From Neodontobutis hainanensis (Eukaryota; Chordata; Actinopteri; Gobiiformes; Odontobutidae), in the NCBI GenBank assembly GCA_024349245.1, contig JALDNG010000049.1, positions 1,663,001 through 1,727,000 of the forward strand: DNA of 64,000 nt, in the 5' to 3' direction. This document shows, in pieces, positions 13,375 through 25,755 of this stretch. How positions within the stretch are numbered: the stretch's first letter is position 1; the number at the start of each line of letters is the position of its first letter. The notes under the pieces are model-generated. The model worked only from the letters and a program-made list of their open reading frames with translations. It ran no database searches and was not told the origin of the DNA. The position numbers and the translations under genes are program-made.

Positions 13375-16300
13375 TCAGCGCCTGACTCCAAAAACTCTCT
13401 TGCCTCCAGGTGTCACAGACCACTTTTTCCGCTGCTCTTGAATCTTCTGGAAGATGTTGCTTCCACCTCTCCACTTCTCTCGCTTAAAGTTTTTTATTTT
13501 TTTTACCTGTACAAATTACAAGAAACAACAATGACAACAAAGTCACATTTGTTTTTGAAAAATAAAACGCATACATTTGTGTTTCTGCCTCACCTTTCCT
13601 CTATCAAATTCTTCATCCCATTCATCAATCACCATGTCACACTTGGCATGGCGCGTATCTTCAATGGCATCTCTACTGATTGAAGACACCTCTCCATCCC
13701 AACTGAGAACTAGAATAATATGAACTAAATTAATCTCATACAATGTACAGTATACTCTACATATCCACTATAATAAAAGTATAGAATAATACATAGTTTC
13801 TTAGTGATGTTAAGTTGTACTAACCTTTGGCTCCATAGGCCTTATCAGAGGCATTCTGGAGCAATTCCTCAACCACACCACTGGTCCTTTTCCCATCCCA
13901 GACTGCAGGGGCAGTACTAGTTGGAGAGTTCTTAGGCACTTTCCCAACAGCAGCTGGTGTCTGGCTCCGTTTGTATCCGTCTTTTACTTGGCTGTCCCAC
14001 ACTACGACAGAGGCTGGAAACAAAGTGATAGAATTACCCAGGGACATTTAAAAGTTGTCATGAATGATCACTGTATGTGGTCTATGGTGCATTACAAAAA
14101 TCACCCAATGGCCCTTAATACTTACATACATGTGATTTAGCATAGATGGCATGTGTTTGCTCTCACCAGTCTCTGCAGTATTCTTTTTGGCAGGAGGCTC
14201 CACTAGTTCCTGTGGCTCACTACTCAGGACACTATCATCAGCATCTCTGCTTTCCTCCAGGAGTCCTACTTCTTCTTTAAACCTCTTCTTCTTCTTCATT
14301 TTTAATTTATTTTTCAATTTTATCAGATCTGGTGTGTCATTCTGAACAAGTGGTACTTGTATCTGTTGTAAGCTGTTTAAAAATAAAAACAGAGGTCCAA
14401 CATTATTAAAAAGAAATATAAAAAAACAGTTATTCTAAAAAGGTGTCTCACGACGACAGCTTCAAGTTAAAGTTAAAGGTTGAGCAATCACCTTTTTACC
14501 ATGCTGTGTTACTGCATAGTAAAACAATAGTTTTCAGATAGCAAAAACAGACCCCCCCCCCCAAGAGTTGTCATGTAAGCCATGTCCGGTGTGATTTAGA
14601 CCGTTAAAATAAATCTAAATTACATAATTTCATGGATCATCAAATTTTTTAACAACACACCGGCCTGGCCACAAGAAACATAAGTTTAAGTGTTAGTCAT
14701 ACTTATTGATTGTGGATATGTAAAAAAGAAAATAATCGCAATCGCCATATTGGTTGGGAAAAGAAAAAAATAAATTACAATAAATACAACCAACCTTTCT
14801 GATGCATTGCCTGTTAAAGCAGTAGCTTGCACAGCCTCAATAAGTTGCATTTTCCTTTTCTTTTTCTTCTTCTTTAAATGCACAGATCTGTCCTCTGCGT
14901 TTGAACTGGACTCATACAGCACTGGGGTTGTGCCATCAACCTGAACCATTTCCTTTGACTTTTCTTTGTCTGGATGGGACGTTAGACTCCATATCCCACC
15001 CTTACACCATTCTTCCTCTTGGTTTGATGGTTCTAAATGTAAAATACACTCGTCATTTTCCCTCTTCCTTTTTTTCTTTTTCTTCTTCCGTTTCTTTTCG
15101 TTTACTAATACAACCGTTTCAGGCTGTGTCACAGTCATTGTGGATACGATTGCCTCTGCATTACTCTCCACCTCAGAATGTCGCCGCTTCTTTTTCTTCT
15201 TCTTCTTCTTTTGGGTGACCTCTTGGAATAAACAATTGTTAACATCTTGTTTTTGGACCACAGAGGTAACATTGCCGGAAGATGCGCTGCCTTTGGTGCC
15301 TCTACTGTGAAGCCCATTGGTGATAAAAGGACTAGTGTTTAGTTTCTGCTGAGTGGAAAGAAGAGGCTGTTTCTGAGGACTCTGCTGTTTGAAGGTTCCA
15401 CTTTTGTGAGAAAAAGGCAATGACTGGACTTTGGGTGAATGGAATGGATCAGCTCTAAAAAGAGACAATTATAAGCAAATTAGCAAATTAATCTCATTCT
15501 TGTTGGATGGTCCAGTGGTCAATGGTTCATACCTGTGAGTGTGGGTAGTTGAAGCCAAAGTGAAGGGGTTAAGTTGAGTGTGATGCATGGGGTCACTGGA
15601 CAGCTGGGATGGCAAAGAGGGCGAAGTGTCAATGCTGCTCGGACTCCGGCTGTGAGCCTGCAGTTATCGACATAAATAAAAACTTGGTGGTCTAAAGAAA
15701 ATAGCCATGAATGTAACAAAAATCAGATTCAAATAAGGAAAGGGGCAATGAAGGGATGACGGAAAATATGAAGGAAGGAGAACAAAGTGGAGAGAGTATG
15801 GCACATAAGAATAAGAAATGGTTAGAAAAAAAGAAACTAAAGGAAAAAGAGACAAACTGAGCAAGTAAACTGTGACTGATTAGAAAAGCATATTGGGCAA
15901 TAAACATTAAATATACATCAGAAAATAAGCAGTTTACTTGATTAATAATAGTAGGGCTAATAATAGGGCTGCACAATATGTGGGAAAACATGCAATATGT
16001 CACACTGCTGAATTTCTCCTTGAACATAATCAAATGTAATATTTTAGAAATCAATAAATAAGGTGTCAGTGTTGTTCAACTTCAAACAGTAAGTAGCCTT
16101 TAGAGTCTATTGTTGATATCCAAATTACTAAAAATGAACAAAATTTGTACAGTCATATGTAGCAAAAGGTGCAACTGATCCCAAATCTGAGTCAACCCAA
16201 ATGTGAGAACATAATAAAAAGAAAGGGCTCTCGTAGTGACAGCGGTGTTATAGTCAGGTAAAAAGTCACCTTCTTAGCTGAAAGGGCCAGTTTCTTGGCA

Positions 16301-18155
16301 GGTGGAGGTGACATGGTGCTGGTGGTTTCAGAAGTAATGTTATTGAGGGATGGTGGTTTAACTTTAGCAGTCTTTTGTTCCTCTGTGCTCTGAGAGCGCT
16401 CCACACTCTTCGCCAGGGACGGCATGCCATTGGAGCTTTTTCGAGGAGTGGAGGGCGTCTCCCCTACTGGCGCACTTTTTGGACCAAAAGAATCCTAGAC
16501 CAAAAAGTTTTTTATTGACACCTTTATACATTAAGCCTATTTTATATGCCAAATGCCCAGTTTCTGGAGTGATAGTTACATTACCTTTGAATCAGAGTCA
16601 GCAGAGGAGGAGTCGGACAAAGACTTGATTGAGGTAGACGCTGCCATACCTCTGCTCTCACCACTTTGCTTTTTATCTCCCTCAGTCCTGCTTACTCCAT
16701 TAGCAGAAGGGGTAGGAGTGCTGCTACGGGACTGTGTTTGGCTCTGTGGAGTGGGTTTCTTCATTTTTTTAAAAGGTTCCTCAATGACTGTGGGTCCACC
16801 AAGCTGTTTAGGTGGACCACTGGTCCAGTTGGTCAGCCTCAGCTGTGATTGAGTGCTCATACCATTTCTAGAAATGGGTAAGCCCAAACCACCATCCATG
16901 GACTGGATCTTACGAAGCTGTGCAGGCTCAAGTTTCTGTAGTTGTAAATGTGTGTTATGATTATTTTCAACCTTTACCCACAATTTTCAGGTTATTTAAA
17001 AGACAGAATGATGTTTCAAACCATACCTTTGTGATTTGTGGTGAGGAGAGAGGACCATTCAAATTGGTTCTTTTTATTTGCTCAGAGGATGCACTGTTCT
17101 TCCCAGGATTCAATGCTGCCTGTTTAGTGGTCTGTCCATCAGCATTCTTCTTGGTTTCAGGAATCCTTTGATTTTCATTGAGAGTACTTAATTTTATTAG
17201 GTTACAAAAATACAAGAGATTATTTAGTCTACTGCTGCTGTCTTACCGCAGGTAAAAAAGCACATAAGCCTGCTGGTTCAAGACCACTTTGATGTTACTA
17301 GAGTGCACCATTGAATCATTCATTTGGTACCATTGTCCATTGCTTGCCTATAATGTGAGAACAGGAAAGAATGAATAAATGATTCACCATTGATCACCAT
17401 TTGAAAATTAAAAAGCAACACTAGTAAGCAAGATAAATCTACCTTGACATAGCAGTAGTAATGGCCAGCATGACAGCTATAGCCAGAGTGCACTAACACA
17501 GCGTAAAGGCCATACATGACTGGATCACCTGAGCTTTGAGACATGTAGGGGCGGATATTCAGAAATTCTGGATAACCAACATCCTGAAAAGATAATATAA
17601 ATATATATATATTACATTTAAAAAAAAAAAAGGGGGACACCTTTTGCAAACAGACAATTTTATTAGTACAATGTACTGACCTTTGTTATTTTTCCACCAC
17701 TGAAGTTGGCAAACCTCTTCAAGGAAAGCGTGAGCACATTAGATGTTCGATGGACTGTGAAGCGTTTGGTAGCTGGCACTTTCTTTTTGCACCTAAAAAA
17801 AAGTAGACTTTTAAATTAAAGCACGTAAAAACCTATTTACAATACACCTGGAAAAATAAACTCACTTGGCACACATGTAGGCGTTCTCTCCACTCAACAC
17901 ATCTGGTTTAACAAATAACTCCAGAGCTCGCACAATGTTAGCTGCTTGCTAAAAGACCAGCATGTAGTTAGTGTTAGAGCCAATCATCAAGGTCTAATGC
18001 AATAAAATGCAAATTACAAGCTTGTCCACCATACCCGAATCTCAACAGCAATGTCCAGGTAGGGATCATATGTGTCTGACACACTTTTACAAATAGAGCA
18101 TTTCACTGAAAGATAAAAAAACACAAGGCCAATAAATGACAAATTTAAAAAAGGC

Positions 18156-18189
<34 letters not shown>

Positions 18190-21100
18190 CTAAGTGTGTT
18201 CTGGTTGATCAATAATTATCAAAAATAGTGCGATTGTTGTCAAAATGGCCGAATATGCAAAATACGCAGGGCTTTCACTCTTTCCCGCAAAAATGGCCTC
18301 TCCACGTCTAAATGTGGCAGTAAAGTTGACGTTTGCAACGTTTGTCGCAAAAAAAAAAAAGAAAGAAAAAAAAGAAAGAAAAATAAAACACAATCACTTG
18401 TGGAGAAGAACTACCAATAACAAACACCATGAACCTCATCATTGTCAATGAATATAAGGAGTTTTTCTAAAGCTGGCTAGCACTAAGTCCGAGCAGAGCG
18501 GCTCTGCAGCTTAAACGTCACTCACGCTGCTCTTGGTGTCACAGACTCTGCAGCCACAGCAACCCTATGCCAAGGACAGTAAGAAACAAAAAGAAATGCG
18601 CAAGTGTCAATAGCGATAATTACTATTTAGCATAGCAGGGAATATTATAGAATGATAAAGGAACAAACCATCTCCCAGAAATGCTATTAAATGAATAAAA
18701 AAAATATATAAAAATGGTTTTGTGTGAGGTCTGGGATTTCTTTTATTTTTTGGTTCATGTAGCACACCAGTTAGTGCCCGTTACTTGCTTTCATTTTAAT
18801 GTAAAGTTTAATAAAAAAAAAAAGCTGAGGACTGACTGACTAGAAGCATGATTTGATGTAGCCATATTAGTCATTGGTTTCTGTTGCCTGTGGCTGTGAG
18901 AAAAAGAGTTCTTACTAGTTCTTACTACTACATAAGTAAAAAAATGTATCATTAAAACATCGGTGATCATTATCAGCCTAAAAAATCCCGGTGCATTAGG
19001 GAGCACCCTTGGTAACTACGTTTGTAGAGGTCCCCATTCATCCATGAAGTTATAATACTAAAGGAGTTGAAAACATGCATCTGGACTCAGTTTAGAAACA
19101 GAAGACGTTTTTGTCCCTCATCCAAAGGACTTTGTCAATTCAACTATATAATATGGCTTTGCATAATATGTATTCATTTAATGAATATGAATTCATTTAA
19201 TTTTAAGCATTGAATGCACATCATACTAGTCACACAATTTTAACAGATCAAAGCAAATACCTCTGGACCTGAGGTAACCTCCAAAGATCTGGTGAACCAG
19301 TGTTGTGGCCTGGGTTTGCCTGTCAAGCCTATAGTCAGAAGAAAAACACATGTTTAAAGACAAAAGCAAAAGACGACCTTTAATGTTTATAGAAAAATAA
19401 AAATGCATTTAAAAAAAAAAAAAAAAAAAAAGTCTTACTTTGGGTATCCATTAAGACAGGCTTTTTGCATGGCATCAATAGTGTACCGCAAAAACTCATG
19501 AGCATCCTCTTGGCTCCCGAAACGGAAATGTCTTGCAATCTCTGAGGAGAGCAAAAGTGCATTATAGCTTCAAATGCAGCCATTAGTGCATTAAAGGGCT
19601 TCAAGTGCGTCCAATGAATGTATAATCGTGTACAATGTCGAAACAAAGAAAATGTACATATGTCAGGAAGAGTTCAACATTACCATGAGGAAAATGCTTT
19701 ATTATTTGGATTTTTTTTCCTTTCATGCAAGCAAATAAACGTATGTCTTGTTCAGGGAACTTAATGTAAAATAATAAAAAAAAAAGGTCATAGGCATTTA
19801 ATATGGACGTTTGTGATACAAGAAATAGTTTGTTAGAGCTCAGGGGACATTCCAGGTTATAGCAGAATTATTTACGTTTTTTTTTTTGTTTTTTTTTAAT
19901 CTGAAATGGACAAAGGGAACTTTGTGAATTTTGAAAATAATGCAATTGCTTTTTTCAACCAATATTGCAATTATTTTTCCCCGAACACAGAATTAAAGTT
20001 CCAACCCTTTCTTATTGGTAAGGTCTGTACGTTATTAAGAAATTGGATGATGCATCTAGCCTTGTGAACAAGTATTGTGCATGACAAAATAAAGCACAAA
20101 AAAAAATAAATCTAGTTTGCAAAAAAATGTAAATAAATCTGTGAGAACTTGTGTAAAGTCATCCTATAAAATTCTTCAGGACTTTTTGTAGAAATTTGTA
20201 GTGAGACCTAAAATGTGACTGACATTTAGGTTATTTTGATTAAACTTTAAATTTCTCTCAACTGTCTCCTCAGATCTTTCTGATTTAGTGTTTTGTGATA
20301 CTTTTTGAAGTAATATTAATAAGCTGTAAGGACCACAGAAATGTACTAGAAATTGGATTTGGCAGAACTTATAGTTGTTTAGCCCAAGTCAAAAAACAAC
20401 TATTAATGTCAAGCCCTGCCTGAAACACAGCTTGGTGTCTAAAGTTAATTTTCAGTTCTCACAACACCTGTCACGTAATAAATAATTGCAGCTTCTGCAA
20501 TTTGAAAATCTTATTTTGTATATCACAATTTAATTGTCTTTAAGGTTAATTGTTTGGCCCTACCATTAGCATTAACAGTCAGGTGTCAAAGTAAAAACAG
20601 ACAAAATAAATGCCATGTATTGTCTGAAGAGGTGGACTGTGTGTTTTTGTGCTAAAGCTGTTCTTCTCAGGCTGCAGTCACAAGGAGACAGAAAGGGCAT
20701 CAGAGAAACAGGGAGGGAGGGGGCACAGAAAAACGTGATTGCAGCAGTATAAGGAAGTAAGAGCTGACAGAAAAGGGGATTTGGATGCAGGGGGCTACTG
20801 TGTGCCTTAGTCATCTCTTCTCACTACATGGTGTGCATTCACAGCCTGAAGCTTTAGAGCGCTACTGATGTAAGGCAGTTACATGACAAACTGTAGTCGG
20901 TCTTGCATCACTGAGCCTCTGGCACCCAAAATTTAGGCGTCTGAATTCCCACAAAACCTATATTTTAAGCAGCACAGTGTGAAAGGATGGAGCTCCAACT
21001 TACTCTTGAGGTCTCTGATGAAGGAGACAGGCTTTATGGCATTGCCAGTGTTGGCAAAGGCTTGGATGATATGATTCTGCATTACACAGATCATACAAAA

Positions 21101-21801
21101 CCCTGACTGGTGACCTGCAATAACAACACACTTAATTTTTAAAATTTCATAGGCTACTTGTGCTTAAAAATGGTAGCAATCTGGACATAGGACTGCTACT
21201 CAAGAAAAGTAAAATACTCACAGGCTCGGCTGTGCTCCTTTGAAAGCAAGTAGTTGGCAAGTGGTGGAGTATAGGTGAGACACTGGACAGTGGAGTTGAG
21301 AAAGCAGGTGTTCCCGAGGTTGTGGAGGCCGGCTCCTACCCTGTACAATCGTTCCCATTTAAGAGTGAGCTTATTCCCAGGAAAAAGTAATTTCTGAGGA
21401 GCTGGGATGCCATCACTCTGGTTTCCAATATAATTTTCAGAAGCTGAAAGTAATTTTTTTTTATATATTAATACATTTTAAACACAGGTCACATTTCGCA
21501 CCAATTAAAACCGCAATATTAAGATCTCAGGGACTTGCTAAAGCTTACCTTGCCTTTTTATTTGGGCAGGCTCTGTGGCCTTCTGCCCAGCGACAATCTC
21601 GTTCCTGGGATTCAGGATGACATACTTGTTCTTTAAGCTGTCCAGCTGATAGGAGAAACCCTTGCTGGCAGGTTCAAACTCTATTTTCTGCAAAAGAACC
21701 TTTTTTGCAGAAGAAGCCAATAGTTTGTTGAGGTCGCCTTCATCACCCGTCTCCTTTCGACCAGGTTTCAGTGCTTCCTTGAGTTTATCTACTATCGGCA
21801 T
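13375..21801 (-). CDS. usp36: Ubiquitin carboxyl-terminal hydrolase 36 (nucleolar deubiquitinase)
   Basis: Nineteen coding exons read on the minus strand: 21801-21549, 21443-21222, 21114-21004, 19541-19439, 19328-19261, 18105-18035, 17948-17866, 17792-17681, 17583-17443, 17347-17247, 17165-17027, 16935-16585, 16494-16270, 15657-15533, 15454-14795, 14372-14167, 14013-13825, 13709-13594, 13506-13375. They total 3,408 nt, in frame, 1,135 aa (human about 1,120). The start MPIVDKLKEALKPGRK matches the vertebrate USP36 N-terminus. The USP domain runs from about 121 to 422. The Cys box GNTCFLN puts the nucleophile at Cys131, the His box CHAGHYY the general base at His382, and CxxC pairs 255/258 and 302/305 form the zinc site. 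USP36 removes ubiquitin from nucleolar substrates such as fibrillarin and stabilises Myc (family knowledge). The disordered tail has three lysine-rich tracts and the conserved end motif DDWDEEFDRGK-like (here IDEWDEEFDRGK). All introns follow GT/AG. Confidence 0.95.
18160..18186. repeat. Poly-A run in usp36 intron
   Basis: A run of about 27 A bases, close to A-rich GAAA repeats at 18347-18385. It may be the tail of an old retroelement, but no element body was recognised. Confidence 0.7.
19030..19140 (-). mobile_element. Penelope-like element 3' region remnant in usp36 intron
   Basis: Read on the minus strand this contains the motif in which a GAAG-like word, CTTTGGATGAGGGACAAAACG and GTCTTC follow one another. 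That motif recurs in 3' untranslated regions of fish Penelope-like elements (recalled, not searched). It lies in the usp36 intron between coding exons 6 and 7 counted from the start. It is short and diverged. Confidence 0.4.
19411..19430. repeat. Poly-A run beside a usp36 exon
   Basis: About 20 A bases end a few bases from the donor of the exon 19541-19439. On the transcribed strand this is a U-run inside the start of the intron. Confidence 0.7.
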
Positions 21802-21814
21802 TGTTGGAACATCA

Positions 21815-24320
21815 CTGCGGACAGTAAAAGTCAAGTTAGATGTGATTTACAAGTGGTGATTTCATTGAGTGGAGGACCCAATTATAACTGTATCATTAAA
21901 ACACTTTCACCTACATGGTTACTATGACAACATCATACAAATGTATAACACACGCCTGACCTCTCACAACTGCAGCATCTAAGTCCTCACCTTCAATAAA
22001 TACCACGGCATTACATATGATTAAATAACATTTGACTCAATCTTAGTCAATCAATGGAAACATTTAGCCCTTTTGTTATCTACATGACATGAGGTGTCTA
22101 ACAAAGATGAATGGAGTGTGTGCCTGGGAAGCAGCCAGTTATGCAAAGACATTAGCCATCTGTACCATGAGGTAGGGAGGGCCTGTGATGAAAGGATGAG
22201 TAAGAGTTGATATTTACAGCAGTCTAGTTCCACTATCATCTGCACTAAACTTGTCAATTGTGTTGAGGATGTCATGTTTTCCCAATAAAAGTATACAATG
22301 ATTAACTTTGTTAAAAAGAAACGCATTTTCTAAAAACACATGTAGTCAGGTACTCAAACGGAGCAATGGAGTGTACATAACACTGTGTCCACATTTTCAC
22401 AAAATACTTTTGGCACAGTCAGCCCAATGAGTTTGATTTGTTTTTACATCTGCGCCAACAATGAAATATGTTCAGTGCTGACAGAGGAAAGAAGTGCACT
22501 CATTTACATTTCAACCACCCAATATCAAAATTACAATGAAAGCATGCCATTATTTTCAGTAGATGTAAAGCATAACAAACACCAGAGCTACAAGGAGGAT
22601 TAGAGTTCTGTTCATCAGTGGGCAGTGACGTCACTAAGAGGAGGGTGAATGGACATGCATTGTATGCACAAGGGCACACCGACCTTCACACATGCTGATA
22701 CATGCTGATACTGACACAACTAAAAACGACAGACACCTGGGACAGGGCTAAACTACTTCAAGACTAGGCGGGGCTGTTCAATTATTAAACAGAACACAGG
22801 AGTTACTTTAGATAAATTATGTCAATGTAATAATAACCAATACATAACATAAATTTGGGGATATAAGTGCTTTAATTGCGTTTATATGACAGCCTTTATT
22901 TTTACTATTATTGTCATTTTACTCATTATCATTGTTGTTAGTATTAGTCATAGTATTTGTTTGCTTTAATCCATCCTTAATGTTTAATTGTTTTGAAATC
23001 CTAGAACTGTATAATTTGTCACCATCATTATTTTCCATTTGAGCTACTGTTATTGTGTTGTACTGTACTGATTTTTGTTTGTACCCGACAATATATTCAG
23101 GGAAAGCAGAGCAAACTCAGCTGCTGTGAAAATACTGTGTGTGCAGTTAGTGAGTCTGACGTACCACTGTAGCGCTAACGTTAACAGCTGTGATTATGGC
23201 AGTGCACATTCAATGACCTACAGCTTCTCTCCTATTTTTTATATTAATAGGCAAATTAATGCACTTTTTCTTTTGTAAAAAAAAAAAGTATCAATTAAAA
23301 TCGTATTAAAAATTCTAAAACGTAAAAATGGCGATAGTGGTAATATTTCAGTTACTATCTAGAAACAAGAACACACTGATGCACCAAAAATGTTAATAAT
23401 GTTGTACGGACAACAATTTGACCATGTTTTCCGTTTACTAGTTAAACAAGGCGTTTACGTAAGAATTTTAGTAAATATTTAGCGATGAGATGGAAAGTGT
23501 GTATGGGGGCGAATGAGTGACGTGTGCTGCCTTTAAGACCCGTTTGAAAAGTTGTAATCACGACAAACCTAACATAATGCGTGATTACACGTTGTGAGAT
23601 TGATAACAAGGGAAATGTCCTGTCAATATAAGCTGCAGAATGACACATTGCTCTATATTAAAATGACCAAGCATTACGATTACAAAGGCTTTTACTAAAC
23701 ACAAACTAAATGTAAAATCCATGGTAAAATCGACATCACAAGAGTCTCCTCGTGGATGGTTAGGGCTGTCCGTCTTCTTCCCTTAAGGAGGCGCTAATCA
23801 CGGCTGTCAAACTGTTAAATAAACCACACACACTGCATATTCAATTTTCGATAGTCCTGATTTCCCTGTAGACTTCTAACAAAACCTAAAGCAGCAACCA
23901 GCTCTCCGAAACATTAATACCCGAGCCAATCGTCATTACCATCAGTTCAATCGCAATCGCTAGAAATGCTAAGCTGCTAACCTTAGCCACATAATGTCTT
24001 AAAACAACATCAAAAGAGATTATTTGACATTTCTATTATATGGGCTATGTAGGGTAACTATAATGTGTTATACTAAAAGTCGTGTCTGAAAGAAAGGACT
24101 GTCATGACGCTTTTGTTGTTTTACATTTGAGAGCAGCAGCATAGAAGCTATCGGCTAGCTTAACGTGGCTCGCGTCTCCCTCCGAGCTGCAATGTGGGTT
24201 AGCACCTCGGCGTTCTTAGGGCTCCTTTGGTCGCTATATCCGTGCATTTTTAGCGACATTAACAATAAAGACAAGCATTCAAAAATCCAACATATAATTC
24301 AAAGCCACTCGTTCGCTCAC
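21815..24320 (-). other. usp36: usp36 intron 1
   Basis: A 2.5-kb intron between the 5' UTR exon and the first coding exon. A CRE-like GTGACGTCAC-type word lies near 22,626. No coding exon or recognisable transposon was seen. Confidence 0.5.
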
Positions 24321-24410
24321 CTTTTTCTCAGCCGGTAAAAAACGTAGACTGTACAGGTTTTCCTTTCTCAGCTGTAGCGCCTAGGTCTGGTATTTTCGCC
24401 CATGCTGCAT
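24321..24410 (-). other. usp36: usp36 5' UTR exon and promoter
   Basis: A strong minus-strand donor (AAAAAG|GTGAGC) ends a probable noncoding first exon at 24321. It pairs with the acceptor CCGCAG before 21814, 13 bases ahead of the ATG. Two CCAAT words at 24453-24457 and 24493-24497 lie just upstream with a locally CpG-rich background and no TATA box, as in housekeeping promoters. The exact 5' edge is uncertain. Confidence 0.55.
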
Positions 24411-25024
24411 TATGAGAGGGCGGAGACCATGATAATAGACAGAGTTGAGGAACCAATTAGAGGACAGGTAACGCAGACGCGGAAAGGCTCAGCCAATCAA
24501 AGAATAAACTGACAGTGCGCTGTCCAACGTGACTTACGGACAGCGCTGTTTACCATCGATGCAATTGGCTTGATAGGCAAGGCTACAAACTATCCAACCC
24601 TAGCCTTTCTTCAAATTAGGGTTATGAAATATATGCAGTGCAGACGAGACTTTCATGTTGGCTATGTGGTGCCAATACCTTTGTAGTGGTCTAAAACATG
24701 GGCCTTGTGATGTGATATAGGCCTGTGTAGTGTGATACTGACTGTTCTGTGTCTATAGCTATCACATTGCACAACCTCGCACTTTGCCTACTTGCCACAT
24801 ACTGTATTGCTCCTCAGATAAGGTCTGTAGATGCTATATTCTATTTCTTCCAGCAGACGGCAGCAGAACGGTGTTATAACCTTCGTCAAAATTCACCGTG
24901 CCTATTCCAACTAGTAGGTTAAACTGCCAGTTTGGGCATTTAATATAACAGTCAAATGTAAAGAGTATCGTTACAGCTAACCCTTTAAGGCTTAAAATCA
25001 GCACACAGCAGCATATTTGAGTTT

Positions 25025-25755
25025 TCAATCAACCTCTTTATTCTTTCACACAAATGATTATTTTGTTGTTCTTACACATACAATCTACAACATAAAAATA
25101 GCAATCATATTCTTTCATTACGAATGGGCTTACTCCCATATTGTATGCAAAAATCTATAACCCCTTTAAATAAAATGCACTCTAATACTAAAGCATTACA
25201 AATGTAAGAGCTGTAATATTGATAATAAAAAAATGGAGGATTTAATCCTCATTGCAACCATTTTCTCTAACAATACATCAGTTGTTTCAATTGTGTGCAA
25301 AGTGCATCTTTGTCTTTTCTAGATTTTCTGAAATAAAATTTATGAGGGACCATTTAAAAACTCATCAAAACAAATTAAACTGGCAAGGTAGGTTGATGCT
25401 TATTTATTTTTGATAGCAATGCTCCTACAAAAATTAGGTAACATTCTTAAGTAACTCCTTTTAAACTCAGTCTTGGAATTTGTTCAGTACTAATTATAGT
25501 AGGCTACACATGAAAACAAGATCTTTGGTTCAAAACAACACAGTTACATAGGTTCAAAGTAATACTGCATTGAGAAGATTCCCTTTTATATTAACTGAAA
25601 GTAAAGTGGTTTGTGAAGAAGTGCTTTAGATTTGATTGTAAAGCATAAAAAAGTGCAGATTTTTTTTTGGTTGATTATGAGTCCTGCATTTTAATTGTGG
25701 CTTTATTGCATTCTGATTTTTGCAGACACCCTCAAACTACTCCACAGTGCTGGAC
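25025..25755 (-). other. timp2: timp2 3' untranslated region
   Basis: From the stop (TAA, 25758-25756) to a minus-strand AATAAA at 25042-25037, about 0.72 kb of AU-rich sequence. The short gap to the usp36 promoter (about 0.6 kb) makes this signal a natural end. Confidence 0.55.

Noticed and set aside
13136..13474. 112-codon minus-strand open frame
   Set aside because: It reads the last usp36 exon in the wrong frame; the splice-joined frame ends at 13375.
14901..15310. Plus-strand frames of 105 and 114 codons rich in Phe and Ser
   Set aside because: They are the antisense of the lysine-rich usp36 exon.
18190..18450. Open frames on both strands beside a poly-A run in a usp36 intron
   Set aside because: No recognised protein motif; likely part of an unnamed old repeat. 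The exons on either side splice well across it.
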